Positions 9,545-18,647 of a stretch of DNA of 64,000 bases are shown here, piece by piece. Source of the stretch: Microbotryum silenes-acaulis. Its lineage: Eukaryota; Basidiomycota; Microbotryomycetes; Microbotryales; Microbotryaceae. A model generated the notes under the pieces. That model was not told where the DNA came from, did no database searches, and saw nothing but the letters and a program-made list of their open reading frames with translations. Position 1 is the stretch's first letter. Each line of letters opens with the position of its first letter. The DNA is taken from positions 124,001-188,000 of the forward strand of contig QPFY01000010.1 in assembly GCA_003665825.1 (NCBI GenBank), written 5' to 3'. A program made the translations under genes and the position numbers.

Positions 9545-11879
9545 GCTAAACTGCCGAGTCGGCGCACTCAGCACACAGCTTGGGCGTCATCAGCCTCCCG
9601 AGTCCCCACGCCAGAGCGCATTACTAGCGCAGACAAGCGCAAGCTAGCGCACTCAGGCTGGCCTCCGCCGGCAAGTTGCCACCGCCCGCCCCTCTCCTTT
9701 CCGTCTCTGTACTGCCTTGTTCTAACTTGGACCGAGTTTCCTCGCATCTCTAAGACAGGCTATCACACAACCGCTGTCTTGTCACTGCTTTCTGATGTAC
9801 AACTCCGCACCATCGAGGTCAGCCCACAATGCTCGAATCTCGACAACGTGTTAAGCCTCGCGTCGACCACTAGCGACAGCCGATCCTCCCGCCGCACCGA
9901 TCAAGCACGGTATGTGTATTCCGGTCCGCTCTTACGCAACAGTCCAGTGTCAGCACTCGATGATGTGGTTGTCAAATGCAGTCATGGGCAGCTCGTGTGC
10001 AGCAACATCAACTTCAGCATGGATCTCCTGAAGGAGCTTTTTCGGGCGCACCACGTGGAAGGATACTCCAGGCGGAATCCGCTTGCGAAAGAGCCATTCC
10101 TACGAGCGCGCCTTTGGTCGTGCGATCCCAACTGTAATGCTTGTTCAAAATGGGTATGTCTTCAGAAGACAACAAGCCGCGAGTCCCGTGACTCCGCCAC
10201 GACGCCATTGCTTCCCCGAGCACAGAGCATACGCATCAAAACCTGTTGACGTGCTCCAAACCGAACAGAACGAGGAAGCACAGAAGAATCGCGAGAACGT
10301 CTCCGCGACTAACTCTAAACAAACGATGCACAGACGTCCACCGCTGCATCCCGAACCCGAACAAGAAGATCCCGGTAAAGTGACATCGCATTTTGCGCCA
10401 GCATCCGATCAGTTCAAGACCGAGAACCGTTCTGAATGGAATGATTACTTCACCGACGCTCGTTCCCGTCTCTTCTGCTGCCTGGTGTGTTCCGAGAGAG
10501 TCTTCGGGCATAACGTACGATGGGTGCCTGAAGACGACATCAAGCGTGAGGAATCAGGGATTTGGAAGGTATTAACCAACTCTACACTACGGACGGACCT
10601 CCGACCTCCGACTTAAGATTTTTCAGCTTGACGGGGCCCACTCATCCATCCCCGACGTCTTCATCGACCGAGCGATTTGATTGATCAGATCGCGTACTCC
10701 CCCACGAATTACACGCTTCAGTGCTCACTCTGTCCAGACTGCTTCAAACGGTTGTTTCCTACCACAGGGCCACCGACTAAGCCCCCTCGCTCGTTGAGCG
10801 AAGGATTTTATTGCGCACTGGATCACGTCCCCGCTGATGTCCGAGTATGCTTCTCCAACGCAAGTCAGCTTGAGCACCTCGTCACTGCGCGCGCCAGAAC
10901 CTACAAGATCGTGTACAAGCTAACTCGTTTCGGAGATCCCAAAGCTCAACAAGAATTTACGCGCGGAAACACCCTCATCTTCAACCGGAACACCGCTTCA
11001 TTCACCGATGTACTGCCCATGTCAGTCGAGGAACTCGCTGACAGTGTTTGCGTTTTATTCTGCGAAGGGAGCCCCAACCTGGACAAGTGTCGACCCATGA
11101 TCGTGAAGCAGAGTCGGATCCAAAAGATGCTCAGGTGGTTGATCAACGAAAGCAAGAATTCGGCGTACTCTGCCGTCTCCTTTGATGGCGATTGCACAGC
11201 TCGTTCGACGCAGTTCCGGTGCGCTCAACCCGACCTCTCCAGCTTCTACGGCGGTTTCAGCTTCCACTTCGACTTCGGCTTCCGTCTGGGTTGCTCCCCA
11301 AGTATCGGATCGACAAATCGCGGATGGAGACTGTTTCGTGCCCGACGTAGTTTTGACGAATATGGTGACCGCAGAGACAGTGGAACCAACATCATCGCTC
11401 TTTGAAGGCTACGCAACAACGCATAACGACTCTGATGAACCAGTATTCGATCACGTCCATGTGCCGCCAACCCCTACCGACGAGCAAGTCAAACATTTGC
11501 TCAATCTACACGACAGGAATTTTCGATGCGACCCGTCTTTCCCATTCATCGTCTCGAACATGCTCCGCCGACGAGATGTGTTTCGCCAACTCGCTTTTTG
11601 GGTCCCCAAAGAGAAGGTGGCTCGAATCGCAGCAGCACTGCTCGAAATCGGCATGGATGTTTTGTCCAAAATGATCAAAAATCCAAGGACACGAACAGGT
11701 ACAAGGCAACAACCAACCGTATTTTGGCGGAATTGCAAAGTGTCGGAAACAAAATTCACGGCACAACTGCGCAGATGCTCGACATGAGGAATGAGATCCG
11801 CGAATACGTCAACGCGTTCGGTATGTACACCCTATTCATCACCGTCAACCCGGCAGATTTACACTCACCGTTGCGATGA
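9545..11879 (+). pseudogene. Decayed Helitron: N-terminal part of the Rep/helicase polyprotein
   Basis: Open pieces in changing frames carry regions typical of eukaryotic Helitron proteins. Around 10700-11170 a segment resembles the region preceding the Helitron_like_N domain (LTRFGDPKAQQEFTRGN, MSVEELADSVCVLFCEG, LRWLINESKNSAYS). About 11400-11880 matches Helitron_like_N itself: LLNLHDRNFRCDPSFPFIV, NMLRRRDVFRQ and, after a frame change near 11690, MYTLFITVNPADLHSPL. The reading frame is broken several times (stops near 10615, 10677 and 11405; shift near 11700). Nothing downstream shows the HUH Rep motifs or the Pif1-like helicase, so the element is truncated at about 11880. Family assignment rests on these motifs; exact ends are not visible. 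Confidence 0.7.
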
Positions 11880-12426
11880 CGAGGTATCTCACAGCCTTGG
11901 GCGCATCAAGGACAAGTTTCTCGACCAAGCAGATACCGTTTAGGCCAACGACAAAAAGTCATCTAATCGTGGGTTGCAACGCTCTTCCCACTGTGAAAGA
12001 TCTGTGGGGGAATACTGACACTCCATGCCATTTGATTCCCATGTTCCTCAGCGGTGGACACATTCACCACGCCTAGCCAGGCCGTCTCCCGCCCAAGTCG
12101 CTCCCGGAAGTCCCGATCTCTCAACGTCAACTGAAACCACTTCTTATAGCTGACTTCGGTGAACGCGCGATTTGAGTCCCCGGCGCTGACGACCACATGC
12201 GAACACAAACTCGTCCAGACGCGGACTGTGACATGGGCGATGTCGAGGATCTCAACTTATGCATTTACACCCCGGCTCTGGCTTGATCTCGTCTTATCTG
12301 CAATGTTCATTAACGTTTGGCACACTTACACGCCTCATTCATGGAACCGAACTGACTCGCGAACTCGGTGCTGCATACCCGATCCATGGCATGTTCTTAG
12401 TAATACTAGCTGACGCTGTCAGTCGG
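11880..12426. other. Unassigned DNA between the Helitron and LTR-like remnants
   Basis: Short ORFs exist on both strands (a minus one at 11963-12208 and a plus one at about 12259-12420), but none has a recognisable domain or splice context. It is probably old repeat sequence; I see nothing further in it. Confidence 0.4.
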
Positions 12427-12461
12427 TGTAAGGTATGCGCCTCTGATGTTGTTAAAAAAAA

Positions 12462-12611
12462 TGTAAGGCCCAGTCGTGGGGCCTTGCAAGTAACAAGATA
12501 CGAGTATGTATTCCAAAGAATAAACTGGTCAGAAGGGAAGAGAGGGTCTACTTCCCGACAAGGCTTAAGGCCAGACGCGCGTCAGGCCTTGAGTAACTAC
12601 GGAGTATTACA
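12462..12611. repeat. Second LTR-like terminal repeat, 150 bp
   Basis: The segment begins TGTAAGGCCC, ends GGAGTATTACA and so has the 5'-TG...CA-3' ends with TGTAA/TTACA inversion typical of LTRs. It borders the gag-like ORF. No partner copy is found on the other side, so the insertion is incomplete. Confidence 0.45.
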
Positions 12612-12645
12612 CTCTCCACCACCTAAACCAAACCCTCGTCCTCCC

Positions 12646-12927
12646 CTATCTTTTCTCTTCCTTTTCATCTTCCTCTTCTTCCCCATACCATTCTGCCTCA
12701 AAAGCAGCGTCCAGTTCCGAGTCTGATTCCGAATCCGACGATTGGCGATAACCATGCCCCATGTAGTTTAGGTGCTCCTTGAGGTGGTCCCCAACAGTCG
12801 TACTTGGCTTCTTCTTTGGGCATTCCCGGATACTGTGGCCCATCTCACGAAAGTTGAAACAACGGCCCTCGTTGATGCACTCCTGACGCGTGTCGGCCGT
12901 CAAGGGGGTACGCCTGGCCATATTCAA
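12646..12927 (-). pseudogene. Gag-like remnant with a mutated CCHC zinc knuckle
   Basis: This 93-residue minus-strand frame contains GRCFNFREMGHSIRECPKKK, which follows the retroviral-type Cx2Cx4Hx4C zinc-knuckle spacing except that the second Cys is Phe. An acidic tail follows. Gag proteins of LTR retrotransposons use this knuckle to bind RNA. The loss of one ligand and the absence of protease, reverse transcriptase or integrase nearby mark a dead fragment. Confidence 0.6.
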
Positions 12928-13265
12928 CTTGGGATCTGCCGTGAAACTGTTGCCAATGTTACGTGCATAAAATACAATCTGTCGTTCTTGACCGCTAGGC
13001 TAAAAGCAAGTCGTAACTAGAACTCGACAGTTCTATCTACTCAGAGGCTACTTATAGGGCTGTTCTGTAAGGCATCCCCTTACAGTCGGTGTTACTCCGT
13101 CAGAGGTTCAGGGACTCGTCGCCCCCTCCGGAGGCGCGTTAATATGTACTCTCCAACAGTTGAGTAGTGTGGATGATGCGAGGTCTGCCGTCTGCAAATT
13201 GGCAGAGAAATGCAAGTAGTCGACTCCTTCGGCCTCACGGGCACCGCCCACGCCGAGATGACAGA

Positions 13266-13386
13266 ACTCTGTAGGCGCGTGCGCGTCTCACCGACCACGC
13301 GGTCGACTCCCGGTCGAGTCATTCAATCTCAGTCGTTTTGGGTCGGCCGTCGGTTCGAATGCACAATTCGCGAGATAAGCGACTAG
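13266..13386 (+). repeat. 121-bp segment reused as filler in the B-C spacer
   Basis: These 121 bp recur in the same orientation and with identical length at 47643-47763, with a single difference seen (CCCGGTC here, CCCCGTC there). It lies just outside the left pogo terminus, to the left of ABC copy A. It contains a GGTTCGAA box but does not fold as a tRNA. Confidence 0.9.
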
Positions 13387-13397
13387 CGGCATTAAGG

Positions 13398-13425
13398 TAC
13401 AGTCAGACCTGAGAAAATTTATATT
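13398..13425 (+). mobile_element. Left terminal inverted repeat of the pogo/Tigger element
   Basis: TA followed by CAGTCAGACCTGAGAAAATT has the form of pogo/Tigger termini (TA target, CAGT start, AT-rich inner part). A second AT-rich motif (CCCATAAATTAAGACAGG, about 13441-13458) may be a subterminal repeat. The transposase gene lies 270 bp inward on the minus strand. The same terminus recurs at 23954-23985 in the same orientation. Confidence 0.65.
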
Positions 13426-13692
13426 TTCGGTGGACGGATTTCCCATAAATTAAGACAGGTATAAGCTTGGAGAGTTCGGCTTCAGATCACTACATTATGA
13501 CCTGAAACTCCGTTTTTGAGCTTCCTACATCAAATCAAGAATTTTCGTGCATCGTTTGATTCGATACATTGACTTTTAAGGGGGGGGAAATTCAGAAGGC
13601 CCGAATTACTGAATTGCAGCCAATGTACGGCCTCTACTAAGGCATGATGACATCTAACAAGTTTTGAAAGCTCCAAGAAAAAATATCTTGAC

Positions 13693-15702
13693 CTACTGAC
13701 GCTGGAAATACGAAGTCATTGTCGTCTGAATCCTCGCGGCATCCTGCTCGGCAACAAGAGTCCTGCGAATCCTCCTAGCCTCGTCCTCAAAAGAAATCAA
13801 ATCCGTTGGACCTGAGTACCCATTCATAGCAAACCTAAGGAAAACATCAAGCGCTGAGATTGCCTCCTTCAGCGTCGTTCGCTCCGCCGGTCGGAGCTCT
13901 ATCTCCGCTTCCTCCTCTCCTCCTTCTCCCTCGCAATTCTCCTCCAACTCTTCGGCAATGACCAGGTCCACAATCTCCTGATCGGTCATTTCAGCCCCAC
14001 CAGCAAGGTTCTCCTCCTCCACATCGACGAGAAAGTGGATACTCATCTTCTCGTTGCTCGTAACTATCCCCTTTTCGACCAGCTCATCGTTCGCCGTCTT
14101 CAGAGCGTTCATCGCGTTGATGATGCCGCGATCGCCATCGAGAGGCCCGCGACCGTTGGGAAGAGGTGTATGGTCGGTCGATCCTTTGTTCTTGCGATCA
14201 GACAAGATTTGAGCGTGGCGCCAGCAGTTGGCAATCGTTTCGGGGCGGATGTCGTTCCACGCCTGTCTCGCAAGATTCATCGCTCGAAGCTGATCGATTG
14301 CGTAGATATCGTCGCCGATTTGACCATCGTCGAACCTTGCAATAGCATTACGGATGAACTTTTCAAGCAGAGTGCATCATCATTGATCAGATAGGTTGGA
14401 AAACAGTCTCAAACCTCGGGACTCACCTTCTGCGATAGTTTGCCTTGAAGTTCGCAATGATTCCTTGATCGAGCAGCTGAATTCTTGACGTCATATTGGG
14501 TGCAAAGTAATGAACTTCGATGTTGGTGATGGAATCAACATCCCTCGTGTGTCCCGAGAAGTTATCGAGCCAGAGTTGCACTTTTCGGCCCTTGTTGCGA
14601 AGCTCGAGATCCCGGGCTTTCAACCATTCGACGTAAAGCTCGCCAGTCATCCACGCCTTCTTGTTCGATCGATAGTAATGATTGTAGTAGCTGGCTGGTT
14701 TTTTGTTGAAGCTACGAGGCTTCGCCGCGCTACCAATGATGAAGGGAGGGAGCCGTTCCGATCCGTCGGCGTTGACCGTGAAAGCGAAGGTGATGCGAGT
14801 CTTATTCATCTTGACACCATTTCGACCGTTCCGAGCAAGGCCCGTAGACGGACGCATAGCGTAGAAGAGACCGGTTTCGTCCATGTTGAAGATATCACTT
14901 GGGTCGTACTTGTTCGTAAGATCGACGACTCCGTCTTTTGCGCTCCTCTTCGAGTGTTTTCGCATCGACCTTCTCGCCTTCGCCATGGAACTTGTAAGAG
15001 CGAAGATTGTGTCTAAATTCACAAAGAGGAAATTCAGACAATGTAGAACGGCTGACTGGAACAAGAATCACGCGAGTACCTTTTCTTAAAGCCCTGAAGC
15101 CAGCCGTTCGAAAAGGCGAGATCCCGAATCTCGAGTTTGTCGGCAAGTTGTTGACCTTTCAGGCGCAATACATCGGTGGTGATGGTGGTGTTCTGCTCGA
15201 GAGCTTGAGTACACCAGTTTGCCAGCGCCTTTTCCAGGTTCGGGTGCACGACGCTGTTGTTGCGCCTCATACTTCCTTGACCGCTTTCGAGAAGGGCGCG
15301 ATGCTCGTCTTCCTTTTTGCGCCATTGCGTGAGCTTTGGCTGGCTCAAGATCGGGATGTCTCGGTGGTTTGGCGAATTGTTGAAATACTTGACGGTGGCC
15401 GTGAGCGTCAACTTGTGCCGTTTTTGATAGTCAAGGACCTTGACAATCTGCGCGGTGGTCGCCGCGCCCTTCGCTTTCGGTCCAAGCTTTTGAGGCTTGG
15501 GCTTAGCCTTTTGAGACGAGGTCGAGGCTGAAGTCGAGCCCTTTGTATGTCGAGAGAGGGCTTGAGGGATTCGCTTTGTTGGCGATTTTTTTGGAGGCGA
15601 CGAGGTCAGGTCGAGCATGGTGACCTCATTCGCGGCGGTCCGTGCGCCCGACTCCTCTCGGCAAGGCTTCAGAGGCGGCTGTGAAGGTGCCACAGACATC
15701 AT
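13693..15702 (-). pseudogene. pogo/Tigger-type DDE transposase with reading-frame breaks
   Basis: From the ATG at 15702 the N-terminal part has a CENP-B/Tc5-like helix-turn-helix region (ATVKYFNNSPN, LSQPKLTQWRKKEDE, FSNGWLQGFKKR). The DDE catalytic domain follows with the three expected acidic sites: IFNMDETGLFYAMRP, VQLWLDNFSGH and RIQLLDQGIIANFKANYRR. The C-terminal part (13693-14280) is acidic and ends in TTMTSYFQRQ. An intron of about 65 bp follows FKKR, and the natural frame resumes as HNLRSYKFHGEGEKVD, but the DDE exon is one base out of frame from about 14935-14945 (an AAAA run). The last junction near 14425 also fails by one base. The copy is thus probably inactive unless the assembly has single-base errors. 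Its 5' neighbour DNA (15991 onward) belongs to the duplicated block. Confidence 0.8.
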
Positions 15703-15727
15703 CAAAAGGTCTGCAATGCAGCAAGCG

Positions 15728-16039
15728 ATCAGTATGTAAATGAAAACTTACCGGTGGGAGAGGTCCATCCCTTTCGAGTTCGACCAGGTGCTTGCGATAC
15801 GCGTCCCATTCGGCGCGATAGGGGGCAAATTGAGGATCGGCGGTGAGTTGACCATGACGATCCTCAAATTCCGGGAAGGGAATGAGACCATGATGATATG
15901 AAGAGGAATTTTTGATGAGGGCTTCTCGGATTGTGAAGATGTTCATTTCGGCGTCGTTGTCGGCGGAAGAGGAGAGAGAAGCACGTCGCGACTGGCACTC
16001 CTGAGCTCCGTAGATATCCGGCGGATTGTCGGCTAACAT
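15728..16039 (-). CDS. Short ORF upstream of the transposase, cut by the duplication boundary
   Basis: A frame from ATG 16039 encodes MLADNPPDIYGAQECQSRRA and continues to a Pro-rich end (VELERDGPLPP) at a good donor (CCG|GTAAGT); an acceptor (GCATTGCAG) lies 42 bp on, just before the transposase ATG. Splicing there would stop after two codons, so this may be a leader exon, a separate small protein or noise. The duplicated block begins at 15991, inside this ORF: its first ~49 bp also occur, inverted, at the end of the B-C spacer. That stub shows that the spacer copy came from this locus. Confidence 0.35.
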
Positions 16040-16609
16040 TCTAATGTCCTACCTATTTATATATAACGCGGCTACCACCCCTGCGGCGTCATCCAAGAGA
16101 TTGCTTTACTACCTTTGTGTGTAAATTGCGGGCCCGCGACCTAAAATCGCTGTTATCGACTGTATTACGGCCTGGGCCGCCCGAGGTGAATGTGTCAGCA
16201 TACTGCTGAGTCTGCCCTACCTGGAAATAGTCCTAGGTACGGTACCGGTCTGCTTACCTGGACGCTAGCTAGCCTACTGGTTCTACTCACCGGTTGATCT
16301 GTGTCGCTTGATCTGTGTGGGTGATGTAGGTAAACGTGGACTATTGCGAATAGAAGAAGCTCGGACGGGACAGGTGCTGAGGTGGCCGATCGCACCGATC
16401 AAGTCCTCGCGAGAAATGTGAGAGAGTAGGGTATCATCGAGTATCGCAGTCACAAACCGCTCGAGGGAGTCGTCAAAATAATGGGGAGTACTGTCCGAGA
16501 AATGCACGCTTTGCTTCCGTTGATCACGATTGCTTGCGAACGCTGTGAGAGTGGCGAAGGCGAGCCGAGGTGGACGGGCTGCGGCGGGGCGAAGATGACA
16601 GCAAAGGGG
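16040..16609. other. Noncoding DNA inside the duplicated block
   Basis: The interval is duplicated at about 46979-47540. Frames differ between the copies because of the 7-bp indel, and no ORF has recognisable features. I see no functional element in it. Confidence 0.4.
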
Positions 16610-18021
16610 TCAGATCTCGATTAGACACTCGACTCGTACCAAGCACGGAGGCTCAACTCGCACAGACTTGTTGTAACAAAACTTGTTCGCAACATCGGCA
16701 GGGCACTCGCGGTGGTAGTCGGAGCATTGGCAGGGGACACCGTGGACGACGCTGTGCGAGTATCGGAAACCGTCGAATCCACCGCCGCGAATCAGAGGAA
16801 GCCGCACTGGTTGCCGCCCCCAGATGTCGAACGAGGCGCAGCCCCTCAGTACGCGGCGCATGCATCGATGGAAGCACCGGTGACGACGGGCTCGCCGTTC
16901 TTGGTGGTCTGGAAGTTGTCGTAGAAAGAGATCGACTTATTTGCGCAAACGAAATGAAGAACCAGCATCAGTATCTCGTAAGAAAGCAGAGGAGATGGCA
17001 GCGAGAATCTTACGAATCTGGGACACATTGGCCCGAGACCGAGACATTCATGAAGCCTGACTTTCTCTTCCAATCGCATTGGCCGGAGGTGTTGCATATC
17101 GGAGCGCCACGGTTGTCGTCGGGGCAGAGGGCCACTTAGATGCGTCGCAGACAGGGGTCTTGGGGATGCAGACGCCGCTGACCTAATTGTGGTAGCCGGT
17201 GTCGCAGGTGATGTCGCACTTGCCAGCGGAGGTGCAGATCGGGGTCGGGCACTTGATCACGTCGAAGACAGGGGTGTTGGGAAGGCAAGCACCGGTGACT
17301 CTCTTGTAGCCAGTGTTGCAGTTGATGGCACTTGTCGCAGAAATGTTCTCAAGTGGAATCTGATGATGACCACGGTTCAGTCCAATGAACAGGGACGAGA
17401 ACAGAGTGAGGTAAGATTCCAAAGAGCTGACCTGATGATGACCACGAGTCAGTCCAATGAACAGGGACGAGAACAGAGTGGCCAGAGACTAAGGGACAGC
17501 TCGCGGAAGGCTAGAAAGTGAAGCGTAAAGCTAATAAGGAGAGAGCTTAGAGATTAGTAAATTTAAGTAGGGAGATTGAGTGACTAAGGAGTGAATGACA
17601 CGCCGCTAGGCTCAATCCCAAGTACCATAATAGGAACGATAATCAGGTGAAGGACGATACAACCATATTTTCCTGTCAAGCACTTTCCTGAGCTGTTGCA
17701 CGGCGTGCCGTTGCCGTTGGGGCACGAAGGGCACTTGTACGGGTCATATACAGGGGTCTTAGGGACGCAGGTGCTTCCGACCTTGTTGTAGCCAGTGTTA
17801 GTTGATGCCACGAGCTGGTGGTGCATGCGACACCGTTCGATACGGTGGGGCAAAAGGAGACTTTGCATCTGCAGAGATAGGGGATCGAGGGCCGGAGTCA
17901 GTCTCAGTCGGGGGGACAGGGGTAGGCAGACGATACCAAAATGGCGCTGTGCCCAGGAATGACTCAAGTGGGGAAAGGTACTCACGGCATCGATCCAACA
18001 ATTGCGCTTGCGAAGGCGCAT
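16610..18021 (-). pseudogene. Broken gene for a Cys-rich secreted-type protein (copy next to A)
   Basis: Minus-strand pieces encode repeated Cys-rich modules: GYNKVGSTCVPKTPVYDPYK with CPSCPNGNGTPCNSSGKC, then NTGYKRVTGACLPNTPVFD with CPTPICTSAGKCDITCDTGY, then VSVSGQCVPDS in another frame, then FYDNFQTTKNGEP and a Cys-containing end. Modules of the form GY-x(n)-G-x-C-P-K-T-P-x-x-D are clearly repeated. A donor/acceptor pair (GTGAGTACC to CTCTGCAG, about 17870-17985) suggests an original spliced 5' exon. A TAG (about 17186) and several frame changes interrupt the series, so it cannot make one protein. The original function is unknown; secretion is inferred from Cys content. An almost identical inverted copy lies at 45567-46978. 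Confidence 0.6.
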
Positions 18022-18094
18022 GTTGCGAGTCTCAAGTGCTTCGGGGTCGCCACATCAGAAGTGAAGCGGCCTACCAGGTGCGGAGCAGCGGATC

Positions 18095-18241
18095 TGTAAA
18101 GTATGCGCCTCTGATGTGCATGAAATACACTCTCTCGTTCTTGACCGCTAGGCTAAAAGCAAGTCGTAACAAGAACTCGATAATTCTAGCTACTCAAAGG
18201 CTACTTATACTGCTGTTTCCGTAAGGCGTAGTCCCCTTACA
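18095..18241. repeat. Solo LTR-like repeat, 147 bp
   Basis: The segment starts TGTAAAGTATGCGCC and ends CCCCTTACA, giving TGTAA/TTACA inverted ends. It is the intact form of the interrupted repeat at 12427-13084 and is duplicated, inverted, at 45347-45493. No internal retrotransposon genes flank it. Confidence 0.6.
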
Positions 18242-18647
18242 GGATCGGCGTCACGGGCTTACGTAATCCACGGTCGAGTCGCGCTCAGCTCTTTCATCCG
18301 CGGAAGCGTTGGCTACAACCTTGAGAGCAGACCAGTGAATATTCGGTGCAAATTACTCTTCGCTGTAGTTTGTGTAGACGGCGTCAACCAAAGAGGCATG
18401 ATGCTGGCTGTAAGGCTTTTTTAAAGACGCCAACGCGAACGGCAAATATACATGTGATACTTTCACCGATACAGCAAGGGTAGATCTACGTGTTTTTCCG
18501 GTTCATACATGTGCTCCAAACCCAGATAATAAAGGGGTGGGCCAAATGCCCGAATCTCGTTCGAACCCCAATCGTGAATCACTGCGACGCGTCTACCATC
18601 CCACGTCCTCCTTTTATATCATTGAAGTCATTGGCTAACCGGTTGCC

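Larger units (their letters stand above)
12427..13084. repeat. LTR-like repeat interrupted by a ~520-bp nested insertion
   Basis: The outer parts (12427-12448 and about 12962-13084) match the 147-bp LTR-like repeats at 18095-18241 and 45347-45493: start TGTAA, the shared GACCGCTAGGCTAAAAGCAA stretch, end TTACA. In this copy the repeat is split after about 22 bp by inserted DNA that has its own LTR-like end (12462-12611) and a gag-like frame. The outer copy is therefore older than the insertion. Confidence 0.6.

Noticed and set aside
13330..13370. GGTTCGAATGC resembling a tRNA B box (also at 47727-47740 and a similar box near 18565 and 45020)
   Set aside because: No T-arm pairing, A box or cloverleaf can be formed around any of them, so no tRNA gene is called.
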